The notes: generated from the sequence alone by a model not told the origin. Positions 53,329 through 64,000 are shown, counted from the first letter of the stretch. The stretch is DNA of 64,000 nt from Neoceratodus forsteri (GCA_016271365.2 JADMNL010000022.1:222556501-222620500); one strand, 5' to 3'. Made by a program: numbers and translations.

Positions 53329-53640
53329 TTTATTTATTTATTTATGTATGTATGTATGTATGTATGTATGTCTTTGGTAACCAGATAACTACACTGATCC
53401 ATTGGACCATTTTCAGACATGACCTGGGCCACAGATGTGGCTGCAAAATAACATAATCAACAGAAAGAATGCACAAAAATAGCAATAGTACAGAGTAACA
53501 TATATAATACCATATTTACAATATAATACAAGATTTGGTAACATACCTTCAGATGAGGTAGTTAACACATGAAGGAGATAAAGCAGGTCAGCAAGCATAG
53601 TTTCAGTGTTCAAGTCTATCTAAGATGACTACCTGCTGTA
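53329..53640 (-). mobile_element. 3' end of a SINE/LINE with ATGT/TTTA microsatellite tail
   Basis: A (TTTA)n(TGTA)n run at 53329-53371 abuts CTTTGGTAACCAGATAACTA and TTTTCAGACATGACCTGGGC. The same words border the CORE-SINE at 40.7 kb (CTTTGGTAACTGGGTAA and TTTTCAGGGGTGACCTGGGA), in the same order and strand. The upstream part to about 53.64 kb is unlike that SINE. Confidence 0.6.
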
Positions 53641-54059
53641 ACAGTGATCAGTGGGCTAAATTAGTAGGTGCATGGTAGTTTACATAGAGCAATCAAGCTA
53701 CAGAAGCTGACAGTGATCTAGGATAATTAGGTGCACAGAAGCTTAGACTTGCTAGAGAAATATCAAAACAGTGGATCAGTAGTACTGCAAAGAGATAAGA
53801 ACAGGTTAGGAGAGCGGAGAGCACCCTGAGGTATGATGCAGGTAGAGAAGGCCAGGGGGCAACAGGGAGCAGAGTTGGAGGAAAGTGCTTTCATTGTTTT
53901 CCTTTTGTATTTTTATTTGCTCACTGTGACAAGTATAGGTGTGCTCTGTTTCCTATTGCAGCACCTTTTAAATTTACATTTTTTATTGTTATTGTTATGT
54001 AATATTTTATGTATTTTTAAAATTTTAAAAAATAAACCAATGCACTTTTTATGGTAAAA
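53641..54059. other. Unassigned AT-rich sequence
   Basis: No motif. It ends in an A/T-rich stretch with AATAAA at about 54.03 kb next to the SINE head. Confidence 0.35.
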
Positions 54060-54480
54060 AAATGGGGATCCAGCCCAGTGGCACAGAGGATTGAGGCACT
54101 GGCACCTTGCCTCAAACCTCACTGGTGACCCGAGTTTGGGAACAGACTCAGGCACCAGAGGGTCAGCAGGGAAAGGGGAAGGATCGAGCATCCGGAGGAC
54201 TGCTCTCCTCTCCTGGGGTAGGTTAGGGATAGCCATCACTCTGTAGTGGCCCCCTGTAGACACCAGGGGCAGTGTAGATGCGACACATGGGAACTGAAGG
54301 AGGAAAATGCAGAAAAATGGCACCTCCAAAACTGCCGGATGATGGCCGCCTGGACCAGCGCCTCCTCAGAACTCCGAGAAGCCGACCCAACCTCAGCAGC
54401 ACCCAGGGCCAATGCCAAGGCCTCCAGGCTATTCCTCCTCAGAAGTAGAGGACCCATCCAATGAAGGGTTACGTCAGATT
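54060..54480 (+). mobile_element. Second copy of the long tRNA-headed SINE-like family
   Basis: CCCAGTGGCACAGAGGATTG corresponds to the head at 28.35 kb (CCCGGTGGCACTGAGGGTTG), TGACCCGAGTTTGGGAACAG to TGACCCAGGTTCGGGAACGA (B box), and GGACTGCTCTCCTCTCC to CAGCTGCTCTCCTTCTC. The order is conserved, opposite strand. The 3' half does not obviously match, so the right limit is approximate. Confidence 0.7.
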
Positions 54481-54917
54481 ACCCTGAGGTGGCTGTGATG
54501 TGGGGTCAGGGATCGGCGTCGGAGCCGTGGGGGATAGCATCCTTGGAAATGACCTGAAGGAGTGACAGTTGGGGATGCTGGGGACATAAACAAATAGCCC
54601 AAAAATAAAATGGGGAAATCCTTTTTGATCATGATTATTTTCTTTAAATGCCTATCAACTGGGTGATGAGAGAGAATGTTTGAAGTAATGGAGGTGTTAA
54701 CTAGTGTTAACAATCAATATGCTCATATACAGCGCAACACGGAGAGTTTTAGTTCATTTTTCTGTATCTTTATCTATTGTTCTTCAAGATTATTTTAATC
54801 ATTATAACAAGCTATTCGATGCTAAATGATAACTCTGAGAAAATGATTACATAAAAAGTGTCATTTGCAAGGCACCATATAATATCATTATTAAATAACA
54901 TTAAGTAACTGAAGAAA
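54481..54917. other. Unassigned sequence before the gypsy LTR
   Basis: No recognisable feature. Confidence 0.4.
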
Positions 54918-55559
54918 TGTAATGCCCCAAAGTTGGGGCACCACAGACATAGGAAGCAATAAACAAAACTAGGGATTTACAGGTGCCCAGGGTGCCTGTT
55001 GTAGGTATGGGCAGCAGGTTGTAAACCACAAAGGGCCCCTCATAAGTGAATTTCCACTCAGTATAAGTGGGAAACACTGGTACCAAGATAAAAAGTGCCC
55101 AGTGCACTGAAAGCTTGTCAAAAAATAGATTTTACATGCAGCTCAAGCAACAATGCTCTGGATGGAATGTTGTGCTAAGCTGTTCATGCACACCATTCCA
55201 CTCCAGCCATTTCAGAACCAGAAGGGTTTATGTTTTAAAAAAATATTCAGTTGGTTGTCAGTTCCTGCGCAACTGTTGAGGAGAGAGGACACAGTAAGTC
55301 AAAAGGACAAGAAAAGGGCTTACCAGGGTGTTGAAGCCATCCCTGAGGACTTGACTGTGTGCCTGCTCTGCCTCCATTGCCTGAAGATCCTCCTTGCTGC
55401 TGTGTGGTGCAGTTGGTGGTACCATCGAGGCACCACAAAGAAGTGAAGTTCCAGTTCAGTCCACAGTGTCATCGGGCATCAGAAAAGTAAAAGAAAAGTC
55501 CAGTTCATCTGTTTTGGACTTGTTGCTCCATCGTTTTATTTAGTCAGAGTCGCATGTAC

Positions 55560-55785
55560 CGGGTCATATGTCATACGTCTAATAGTACGGCATTATGGTG
55601 ATTCCTGGACCGGTGCACTCCCCGAGTTGGACCCCCCCCAGAGTTAGAATCTTTAGTGGGGAGGTCCGGGGGGCATCAACACCCCGTAACGGGGGGTGGA
55701 GCCACCCACAGAAGAACAGATATCCTGGAATCGCGTAACGTGATTGTGCTGCATGGCATTCAGCCGTGCAACATATTGACCCCGT
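55560..55785. other. CpG-rich block present in the 5' LTR but not the 3' LTR
   Basis: Between TAGTCAGAGTCGCATG and CCAGAGCTGCATTGC the 5' LTR has about 225 bp with many CG dinucleotides (for example CACCCCGTAACGGGGGGTGG). The 3' LTR passes directly from an A/T-rich stretch to TAGTCAGAGCTGCATCGCC. The similar flanking words suggest loss from one copy by short-homology recombination, or gain in the other. Confidence 0.6.
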
Positions 55786-56254
55786 GCCAGAGCTGCATTG
55801 CTGTCCTGCTTGTCGGTCATCCAGAGGCCCCCTGTTGTTGGCTGCATTGCCCAACTAGCTCCCTCCCACTGCCAGTGCACCTCCCACCTCCCGTTTGCCT
55901 CCTTGATCCTCAGTGGTGTGTTGAGTTGGCAGCAGCACGCTGCTTCGTGCTGTCTGCCTATTTGGAGAGAGTGACTGTTTTTTTATTTATTTAAAAATGT
56001 GCTGTAGGCTTAATCAGGAGTGCCTGAGCTCTGCGGAGAGGGTCAGGAGCAAGGACCCTGTATTTAAATATTTAAAGAGCGGGCAGGCTAACGATGCCCT
56101 TGGGGAGGGGCCAGGAATCGAGGTCATATAGGAGGCCTTTTAAATATTCAACAGGGGTTTGGAATAAGGTTAGGCCAACAGTACAGAGTGGCAATAGGTT
56201 TCCTGAGCCATAGAGATTTAAAAGGTCCCTGCCACAGTAAAGCTGCACAAAGAA

Positions 56255-56570
56255 TTAAAGGGGCCCAGTTAAAAGAGGGCACCAGGCCCAGTAAAGGAAA
56301 GGGCACCAGGCCCATGGTAGTAAAGGGTGCCAGGCCCAATAAAGTGGGTGCAGCCATGCCTGTGGTAGTAGAGGCACCAGGCCCAGTAAAGGGAAGGGTG
56401 CCAGACCTGTGGTAGTAAAGGGCACCAGGCCCAATAAAGGGAGGACATCCTGGCCCATTGGGAATAGGGCAGCCAGGCCCCATAGTAATTCATTAAGTCA
56501 ACCAGGCCCAGTGTATCGAGGGCAGCAGGCTTAGTGGCAATTAGTGTAACCAGGCTAAGTAGCTGGGGTA
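56255..56570 (+). repeat. VNTR with CACCAGGCCCAGTAAAGG-type units
   Basis: At least eight units share CCAGGCCCA(G/A)TAAAG or CCAGGCCCATGGTAGTAAAG with GGGCAC/GGGTGC spacers; unit length is roughly 20-40 bp. It is diverged toward the right end (CCAGGCTAAGTAGC). Confidence 0.85.
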
Positions 56571-56576
56571 ATTACA

Positions 56577-58600
56577 TTAAAGTGCTCAGGGGTGGCCAGA
56601 TCCTAACTAAGACAGACCCCAAGAGGAAAAAGGGCCAACTAAGAGGTGCTTAAGCACACAACCTGTTATGAAGTGATTATCAGCTGTTGTACTGTTTCTA
56701 CAAACTGTTTATTCCTCCAGAATCTCAAGTGTTGTGTTTACTGCTGAAAGCACTGAGACTATGTTGTAAAATATTAGGACTGTGGTCATTTTCCCCCTGC
56801 CAGTGAACAATCACCCTGGATTGTTGCAATATGCCCCTGCTCCAGGCAAGTTGCCCCTGAAATTGAACATTCCAGTGCATCGTGCTAAAAGAAGTACCAT
56901 TGTGCAGTATCAAGTCTGTGATTCAATCTTCAGCCTCCATCAACTCTTCACCATAGCCATCTTCAGCCAGCAGAAGACTTCAGTATCTTCTTGCTCTTTC
57001 ATCTGCTGTAGCCGAAACTGACATTCCTTGAAAAGTCACAGCCACTGGTTCCTGATCAGCTTGGAAGAAAGACAACTGGAAAGTGCCTCGTCCGTCCCTC
57101 CCAGACACCTGCTGAGAGATGAGTCCATCGTGGCCAAGTGTGGTCGCAGCCACCATTTTCTTATTTTGTTCTTCAGCCTTGGGGAATCCAGATCCTCATC
57201 TTCTACTCCTTCCTGCTTGTTTCTTCCTACATCACCAGTACAATCCTCCGAGTAGCAGCTCGAGTTTGGTGGTCCTCCAAGGGGATCTGTTGCTGAAACA
57301 GCTCAGCAGTGTCTTCTCCATCCTTGGTAGTCCTCCCAGTGGATTCTTCACCAAGTCCGGTGTTTGTTTGGCAGCTCTAGTCAAGGGTAGGTGCCAGGTA
57401 AACCCGAAGCAGTTCTTCTTCATCCTTGGCTGCCGTGATCGAGGGTTGGTGTCCAGGAGAAAGCAGCAGATTCCTTCTCTTGTGGCAATCCTGCAGGTGG
57501 ATTCCTTGACACATTTTGGTTATTCACCCTTGGCAGCTCAGTTCAAGGGTTTTGTGCCAAGAAAGAGCATTCCCTCAAGTAGGTCAATTTGTACTCTTGT
57601 ATTCCAGCAACCCTGGAGAGTGGGTTGGCTGACGCCTACGGTCTGTTTACCACTCTCTCCATTCCCTTTTGCAACCTCTCATAAGTTTTCTGGTGAGCTT
57701 AGCGCCAACCAGGAATTCCTTTTTCTCTTCACCACTGTTCTTCAGCTGTGCATGAAGATGAGAGACATCTTCATCTAATAGACTTTGAGAGTGTGATACC
57801 ATTTGATGGTTGTACATTGAAAGCTTGTTGTATGGTATGATAGAGAAACAAGTTATATCCCTTGGTGTGTAATCTTTGTAGCAAGGATAGCATACAGTTT
57901 AGATCTAGCTGTGTGTTAGTTGTTATCCACAATGCAGTCCATAATCCCTGTCGTGTTTGCTGTTAGTATTTTCTTGTACGACCATGTCCTCCTTCCCCTC
58001 CTGTCTAATAAAAATCTTTGCTTCATCTGACCTCTGTGTATGACTCCTGCCTCTCCTTGTTGGGTAATTTCATCAACCTATCCCCATTCAAACCTTAAGC
58101 AGCCCCTCACCATCCCATCTGCTGAGAGTGTCACTGGGGCTGCTGGTAGTGAGACAGTTCCCTTCACTACGCAGAATGAAGAAACCCCAGGTCCATCAGT
58201 AGCACGTGGGCTACCAGTTCAGAGACCATCACAAAAAACTTGGCTTTTTTGGCAGGATATAGAAAATGTTCTGAGGAGTCCAAAGCTGGAGAAGACACAG
58301 AACAAGATGTCACTGGGGACAGAAGGTAGACGCATACTGTGTAGAAGAGTTGGAGAAGGTCCACGTCTGTGCACTGGTCACCTTTATCCATGTTGTGTTA
58401 CTTAGGAGCACCCTGGCTTCTGTTGTATACTGGGGAGCAGGATAGTGAAGATTCCAGTAGGTTAGAACAGTTTTGCTCCATGATGCAGTCCACATTCTAG
58501 CTGTATCAGATTCTGGAGGACCAAAAGATAGAGATACTGATGGGGTGGTTGTGAGGAGTTGCTCATCATGAAGTCCAGTCCTGGCCAAAAAGGGAGAGAG
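56577..58600 (+). other. Leader region of the second gypsy element
   Basis: About 2 kb between the proposed LTR end and gag. At 57.28-57.60 kb diverged units repeat (TCCATCCTTGG, TGGATTC, TTGGCAGCTC, CAAGGGT). AATAAAAATCTTTGCTTCAT at 58.0 kb resembles an LTR polyadenylation region, so a longer LTR cannot be excluded. The 219-codon open frame at 57119-57778 is serine/leucine/phenylalanine-rich with no motif and is not called a gene. Confidence 0.5.
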
Positions 58601-59262
58601 CCACTCCTGACCAGATCTTTCATCGCTTGGAGTACACATTTGATATGCGAACTATCTCCGACCTGAAGTTGCAGTTCTTGTCACGCACTGAACACCCCCA
58701 AGAAACACTACAGGAGTATGCCTTAAGTCTGCAGGAGGCACTGAGAGCCACTGAGAAGATTGACCCAAAGGAGGTCCAGAACCCTGATAGAACCTTGATG
58801 TAGAAAGTTCACAGAGGGAGTGAATAGCAAATCCCTATAAAGAGCGCTCCATTTGCTACATTGGTAAGATCACAGTGCTCGATTCCAGGATTTTAAAGAA
58901 AATGCCATAAGGATGTGGGGATCCAGAAGGATGAGAGAGGAAGTGGCAGCTTGCCAACAGAAGATGATACCCCAGAGTGTGGCTTGGTCATAATACCCCA
59001 CTGAACACTTGGTACAGGAGGATCCGTGGCAGCTGGAGGCATGTTCAGCAAGGCTACTTCACCCAAGGTCCAAGTATGAGGGAGCACCATTGGGGAGTTA
59101 TCAGAGCCATTTCCCAGACTCCAACAAGGCCTACACCCAGTGGACTCAGCCCCAAGAGCTTCACCAGAAAGTGAAACAGAACCCAAACCAGGAATGGATG
59201 GAGCAGATCACGGCTCTTACCCGTAAAGTGACTGAAACAACACTGGGCTTGTCTCAGTTAAT
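58600..59262 (+). pseudogene. Gag remnant of the second gypsy element
   Basis: FDMRTISDLKLQFLSRTEHP and QETLQEYALSLQEALRATEK at 58.64-58.75 kb match the capsid C-terminal helices of many vertebrate gypsy gags (a RxQxPGETLxEYALALQ-like block), followed by DPKEVQNPDRTL. The frame then breaks. Near 59.2 kb EQITALTRKVTETTLGLSQL is a short coiled coil expected near the end of such gags. Role: particle assembly. Confidence 0.65.
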
Positions 59263-59267
59263 TACTA

Positions 59268-61615
59268 TGGCTACAAGATTAAATGCCAAAACTCCCAATT
59301 CCTCCACTATTTTGGATCTGATATTTACTTCTGATCCCATTAAATATTCAGAGGCTGGAATGCTTCCAGATACATTTAGTGGTCATCAGATAACTTTTTG
59401 TGTTAGGAAAACAGTTAAGCAATTGAGAGTTTCTCAAGTTAAATCTTACCGTAGTTTTAAAAATTTGGATTATACATCTTTTATGGTTGAACTGGAATGA
59501 AAAAACTGGAATCGACTAACTTTGATTACCGATATAGATAGTATCTGGTCATATTTTTGTTGTGAATTTAGATCTGTATGTGATATTTGTGCACCTATTC
59601 AAAGTAGGAAAGTCAAACAAAAAATTTCCCTTTGGTATACTGCAAAGTTAAGAGTTTTTTGTAAGAAAGGGGATGCTGCATGGAGACTGACAAAGAAAAA
59701 AAATGAAAGAGTGCTTTGGGAAAAATATCGAGCAGCATGTAACTTGTATATTGCACAAATAAGGAAAGCAAAATCAGATTTTTATTTAACTGGAATGGCA
59801 ACTGACCAGTTTAAAAAACCCAGGGGTTTTTGGAATATGGTTAAAAAGTTACAAGGAAATAAGACCTCAAAATTGCCAAATGATTTTATGGCAGAAAATG
59901 GCCCATTGAAACTTTCAGATGGGGCAACTGCTATACTGAATAAAATGTTTGTTGATGTAGGGTTTTCCCAGATTAATGCATGTCCCCCTTCTGGTATAAT
60001 CCAGCAAGAGAGAAATCAAGAAAAGAGAGAGATGAAAATGGACCATTATTTTGCTTTCAAAATATCATTCCATGTCAAGTTTATCAGGAATTATTAAAAT
60101 TAAATATAAATAAGGCCCAAGGTCCAGATGAGATTCCATCCTTTTTGCTTAAAATTGCTGCCCCAGTAATAGCCCCAGTACTGACTGACATGTTTAACCT
60201 TTCATTAAAGACTGGTACTTACCCACTAGTCTAGAAACAGGCAGAAGTGATACCAGTGTTTAAGGGAAGTCAGAAAAATGATATGCAGAATTATAGACCA
60301 ATATCATTGCTTTCGGTCACTTCTAAAGTGTTTGAAAAAATTGTGGTTTCTCAATTAAATAGTTATTTTGAAAAAAAAAACCAAAAATATAATAAATATC
60401 AGTCAGGTTTTAGGGCACAACATAGTACTACTACTGCACTTGTCAAGGTTGTGTCAGACATCCAGGTGGCCATGGATAGGGGCCTTCTGGTTGGAGCCAT
60501 TTATATCGATTTGTCAAAGGCTTTCAGCACTTCGGGACATCAGGTATTGATGGAAAAATTGAAATCTGTAGGCCTCAGCCAGGGAGCCCTGGATTGGTTC
60601 CATGGCTACCTGGATGGCAGACAACAAAGGGTTAGGTTAGGCAGTAATTTGTATCTGGTTATCTAAATATTAATTCTGGTGTACCTCAGGGGTCAGTGCT
60701 AGGACCCATCCTATTTAATATATATACAAATGGCATCGGACATCTGATGAATGATGTCCAGCACCATTTGTATGCAGATGATACAATATTGTATCTTGAA
60801 GGGAAATCTGTGGGATATATACAGGAAAAATTACAGAAATATTTCAATATTCTACAAATATACTTTTCAGAACATGGTTTGGTTTTAAATTCACAAAAGT
60901 CACAGGTAATGTTGTTTTCAAATAAAAAAGTATCTATGGATCTGGATATTGAGACACTGGATGGGTGTAGCCTGGCCTCTGTGGATAGTTATAAATACTT
61001 GGGAGTCTGGTTGGACTCTCATTGTAGTTGGGATTTTCAATTTGATAACTTGATACAAAAATTGTGTAAAAAGTTGGGGTATTATATAAGCACAGAAATT
61101 GTCTCTCACTTGATGTCAGGTTAAAGATTGTGAATTCGATGTTAATTCCGCATATCGATTATGGTGATGTCATATATAAAGGGGCAGCCAGGAGCAGCTT
61201 AGAAAAGCTTGATGTTATCTATAATAGATATGCACGTTTTGTTTTGAATGCACCTTGGAAAACACATCATTGCACCCTTTATAGGAACTTAAATTGGATA
61301 TCCTTGACAGAACGGCGAAATATGCATATGCAATGGTTAACTTATCGCTGTTATTTTAAAAAAGCCCCAGGATATCTAGTGGAGTTTCTGGAGGAGTGGA
61401 ATGTTAAGGTAGGATTGAGATCTAAAGGGGAAGTAAAATTTAGGGTACCATTTATGAGAACAGTGAAGGGCCAACATTGTTATGTATATGAAGGTCCAAA
61501 ATTGTGGAATTCATTGTCAGGACACTTGAGGTCAAGTATAAATAAAATATCTTGGAATGAAATAAAATTATGGCTTGTAAAGGAAGCAATGTCCTTAAAA
61601 ACTTGCTGTACTTGA
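59268..61615 (+). pseudogene. LINE ORF2: endonuclease end and near-complete reverse transcriptase
   Basis: Endonuclease tail: NSSTILDLIFTSDP and TFSGHQITFCVRK (SDH-type block altered to SGH). Linker helices at 59.6-59.9 kb (RAACNLYIAQIRKAKSDFYL). RT: LNINKAQGPDEIPSFLLKI (60.1 kb), NYRPISLLSVTSKVFEKIVV (60.29 kb), YQSGFRAQHSTTTALVKV (60.4 kb), IYIDLSKAFSTSGHQVL (60.5 kb), [17 protein letters not shown] (60.68 kb), an intact [11 protein letters not shown] (60.77 kb), [14 protein letters not shown] (61.0 kb), HIDYGDVIYKG and THHCTLYRNLNWISL (61.15-61.3 kb). Stops at about 59497, 60234, 60664 and 61124, and one shift near 60.0 kb. L2/Rex1/Crack range; clade not resolved. Confidence 0.88.
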
Positions 61616-61819
61616 AATGTTTGTATATATGATATATTGTTGTAATTATTATTTGTCTTTTTCCTTGGTCATGTATGTACTGTGTTCCATGTACGTATAA
61701 TGTGTGTATTTGTATGTATTTAAAATTAAACTGATGTTTTTGCACAGTAGGACCCCATTGTAAATTAGCTGATGCTAAATTGGGTTTTAACCTGTTTCTG
61801 ATATCAGAAATAAACCTTT

Positions 61820-61840
61820 TACTACTACTACTACTACTAA
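61820..61840 (+). repeat. (ACT)n microsatellite at the LINE 3' end
   Basis: TACTACTACTACTACTACTA, six units, at the junction of LINE and gypsy text. Confidence 0.9.
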
Positions 61841-61842
61841 GT

Positions 61843-62520
61843 CTGCCAGGAGGTGCAGGACCTTAAAGACAGCTGGAAGAGAGGTCTTTTCACAAGACAA
61901 CCAAAAAGAGGATGAAGATGCCCGATGGATATGTTTGATGGCCAGAGGAGACCCATCTGCAGAAGATGCGATGTTGATGGACACAAGCAACAGTGAGGTC
62001 TTGGGAAAACTGACAGACCAGAGACTAAAAGAGCAAGGTGCTAGCTATATGAAGACACTCAGAGAGAAATGGAAAGAATTGATCACAGCAATGCAGCAAT
62101 AAAAGTGCACTCGAGAAGCCAACCAGAACAGAAAGCTGAGGAACTTTTTACATGATAGAATGGAACTCGTGTGAGAATGCAAGTTCCTCAGGGAAACTCT
62201 CCAGCAGCAATAATGGGAGGCCAAAGAACAAACCACATGGCTCCTCCAGAGTAAAAGAGAGAGAAAAGCTCCACCAAGAAGTTGAAAAGCTCCAGTGCAT
62301 GGTTGAGGATTGGCAGAGAAAACAAATACAGCCACTTATGGTATCACCTGAAGCCGAGTACCTCCAGCAGAATGACGCCCGGTCTCAGAGAAAGTCAAAT
62401 TAGCTCGCCTCTGGAGTACAGTCCAAGAGTAAAATGGTTGACGGCCAAACAGAACCTGAGATGATGACTGAACCAGAAGAATGTGCTAACCCTTCAGGAC
62501 CGAAGGAAGAGGAAAATATC
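61843..62520 (+). other. Internal region of the second gypsy element without recognised domain
   Basis: Short polar frames only. The expected protease, RT, RNase H and integrase core are not detectable. The composition continues that of the flanking gypsy remnant. Confidence 0.45.
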
Positions 62521-63060
62521 AAATCCCAAAGCCTCTCATTGTCTGTGGGAGAACGGGTTATGTTGAAAAGAACCAATCAAGGGAATGATCCGCTTGTGGA
62601 ATGAGAACCTGAGCCTTTTGTTGTTGTAGCAATTCCATATCCTGACCTCAAAGTGTACAAGACCCAGGCAGAAAATAGGAAGGGAGTTGAAAAGTTGGAA
62701 CATTGAAGCCAACTCAAACCCTGCATACTTCAAGGAACTGTGGAAGAAAGGACTGACTTAGCGCCAAATTAGAGGCAGGAGCATACAATGGATGGATCCA
62801 CCGACATAGGGTCCTCAATACAATGGTGTGCTGATCCCTGGGTTCATGCATCCCATATGAACCTGTCCTACCGTTCAGTTACTAAGCCCACAGTAAATCA
62901 TAGGCCTGTAGATTTCCAGGAGGTAGAGCGTGTTTCTGATGATAACATGGTTCACCAGATCCGTAGGTCACAGAGGTCCAATTTTGGTGTTCCCCTGAAA
63001 AGATACATATCAGAAGCTCTTCAAGCAGCCCCTTCCTTTTCTGGATAGTCCTGTTAAAAG
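62521..63060 (+). pseudogene. Integrase C-terminal remnant of the second gypsy element
   Basis: SVGERVMLKRTNQGNDPLVE at 62.55 kb, then FVVVAIPYPDLKVYKTQAEN and SQLKPC at 62.7 kb follow the gypsy integrase C-terminal pattern (a GDRVLVK start, a PYVVV-PDLPVY middle and an LLPC end). The tail at 62.96-63.03 kb, IRRSQRSNFGVPLKRYISEA, is the basic end seen in many vertebrate gypsy integrases. In-frame stops occur after LVE and after EH. This domain binds DNA ends in live elements. Confidence 0.75.
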
Positions 63061-63272
63061 TAATCCCCAGACACGGTCACTTAAATAAGAAAGTTTTCTA
63101 AAAAGTTATAGACGTTTTAAGAATATTTTACTTAAAGTCCATAGAGGTTTAAGTTGAATGTTAAAGTGGAAAGAGATATTATGAATACCTATAGAAGTAA
63201 TATTTAAGAAATGTTTTATAGAATGTTTAAAGGGAATACATGGGGATATGTATTTTTAGGTGGGCCTGAATC

Positions 63273-64000
63273 TGTAATTGCCCCAAAGTTGGGGCACCAT
63301 AGAATTAGGAAGCAATAAACAAAATTAGGGGTTTACAGGTGCCTAGGGTGCCTGCTGTAGATGTGGGCTGCAGGGTGTAAACCATAAAGGGCCCCTCATA
63401 AGTGAATTTCCACTCAGTATAAGTGGGAAACACTGGTACAAAGATAAAAAGTGCCCAGTACACTGAAAGCTTGTAAAAAAATAGATTTTACATGCAGCTC
63501 AAGCAACAATAGGTTGGATGGAATGTTGTGCTGAGCTGCTCAGGCATAGCATTCCACTCCAGCCATTCCAGAACCAGAAGGGTTTATGTTTAAAAAAAAT
63601 ATTCAGTTAATAGTCAGTTTCTGGGCAGCTGCTGAGAAGAGAGGACACAGTAAGTAAAAGGGACAGGAAAAGGGCTTACCAGGCTGTTGAATCCATCCCT
63701 GAGGACTTGACTGTGTACCTGCTCTGCCTCCACTGCCTGAAGATCCTCCCTGCTGCTGTGTGGTGCAGTTGGTGGTGCCATCGAGACACCACAAAGAAGT
63801 GAAGCTCCAGTTCAGTCCATGGTGCCATCGGGCACCAGAAAAGTAAAAGAAAAGTCCAGTTCAGCTGTTTTGGGCTTGTTGCCCCATCATTTTATTTTTT
63901 TTATTAATTTAAAAGAATCCCTGGTCCCTCGTCGGCGGCTAGTCAGAGCTGCATCGCCATCCTGCTTGTCAGCCATCCAGAAGCCACCTGTTGTCTGCCG
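63273..64000 (+). repeat. 3' LTR of the second gypsy element, truncated by window end
   Basis: Colinear with 54918 onward (shared GTAAACCA-AAAGGGCCCC, AAGTGAATTTCCACTCAG, GTGGTGCAGTTGGTGGT, and others), roughly nine in ten alike by eye. It is about 728 bp here; roughly 0.9 kb more would be expected beyond the window. Confidence 0.85.

Larger units (their letters stand above)
54918..56576 (+). repeat. 5' LTR of the second gypsy element
   Basis: Start TGTAATGCCCC is set by alignment with the 3' copy. The proposed end, GGGGTAATTACA at 56565-56576, is the inverted complement of the start (TGTAATTGCCCC), as LTR ends should be, giving about 1.66 kb. The end is inferred because the 3' copy leaves the window before it. 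The LTR includes a VNTR at 56.26-56.57 kb. Confidence 0.65.
59268..61842 (+). mobile_element. 5'-truncated jockey-superfamily LINE inserted in gag
   Basis: Opens within the endonuclease and ends in an (ACT)n microsatellite at 61820-61839. Gypsy gag text stops just before it and gypsy-like text resumes after it, so it is younger than the gypsy element. No target duplication was found. It is the least decayed LINE after the L1. Confidence 0.85.
54918..64000 (+). mobile_element. Second Ty3/gypsy element, internally deleted, 3' LTR cut by window end
   Basis: Direct repeats at 54918 and 63273 both open TGTAAT(T)GCCCCAAAGTTG and stay colinear for about 620 bp and beyond. Between them are a gag remnant (58.6-59.25 kb) and an integrase C-terminal remnant (62.5-63.05 kb), while protease, RT, RNase H and the integrase core are missing. 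A LINE sits at 59.27-61.84 kb. Integrase C-terminus just before the 3' LTR means the ordinary gypsy gene order, unlike the Gmr1-like element. Confidence 0.82.

Noticed and set aside
57119..57778. 219-codon open frame on the plus strand, long enough to look like a gene
   Set aside because: The composition is low-complexity (S, L, F rich), it lies over repeated leader units of a gypsy element, and no domain or signal is recognisable.
58000..58070. AATAAAAATC with a following T/C-rich stretch as the true end of a 3.1-kb LTR
   Set aside because: No inverted partner of the TGTAAT start was seen there, while GGGGTAATTACA at 56565-56576 fits. The 3' LTR beyond the window is needed to settle this.

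Overview
This window looks like repeat-rich vertebrate DNA. I found no host gene. Almost every stretch with coding potential is a decayed transposable element. The mix is Penelope-like elements, CR1, L2-like, Tx1-like and L1 LINEs, Gmr1-type and other Ty3/gypsy LTR elements, tRNA-derived SINEs and palindromic DNA elements. This fits a large non-mammalian vertebrate genome. An amphibian, perhaps a caecilian, is my best guess, but that is inference from repeat content only.

Layout. 0-5.4 kb: a palindromic hAT-like element with 8-bp target duplications (374-1753), a LINE/SINE tail, degenerate tandem repeats and a short hairpin element. 5.4-12.5 kb: a CR1 remnant (minus) broken by a nearly complete Gmr1-like gypsy element (6716-12525, minus) whose integrase precedes reverse transcriptase and whose capsid resembles the SCAN domain. 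12.5-13.5 kb: a LINE reverse transcriptase remnant.

13.57-37.74 kb: one Penelope-like element (PLE-A, minus) stretched over about 22 kb by later insertions. Read along its own strand it holds an L1 (28638-34945, 14-bp TSD), a tRNA-SINE (27709-28356, 16-bp TSD), a cluster of L2-like tail, CR1, Tx1-like LINE and SINE (16.9-26.26 kb), a palindromic element (15786-16776) and a hairpin element (14797-15163). A second, 5'-truncated PLE copy (PLE-B, plus) lies head-to-head against its 5' end.

38-43.2 kb: an L2-like LINE with monomer-like 5' repeats and a 2A-like motif; it carries a CORE-SINE and has lost its RT core, where a CR1 scrap now sits. 43.2-49.2 kb: a long CR1 with a coiled-coil plus SGNH-hydrolase ORF1, endonuclease and RT, split by a second CR1 subfamily. 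49.2-54.9 kb: an inverted CR1 ORF1 fragment, tandem repeats, an L2-like LINE (minus) and two SINE/LINE tails. 54.9-64.0 kb: an internally deleted gypsy element whose 3' LTR runs off the window, interrupted by a 5'-truncated LINE.

The elements do not work together. The value here is the insertion chronology and several unusual architectures: integrase-first pol, SCAN-like capsid, 2A-like motif, SGNH esterase, palindromic DNA elements and possible SINE/LINE tail partnerships. All coordinates and similarities were read by eye; percentages are rough.
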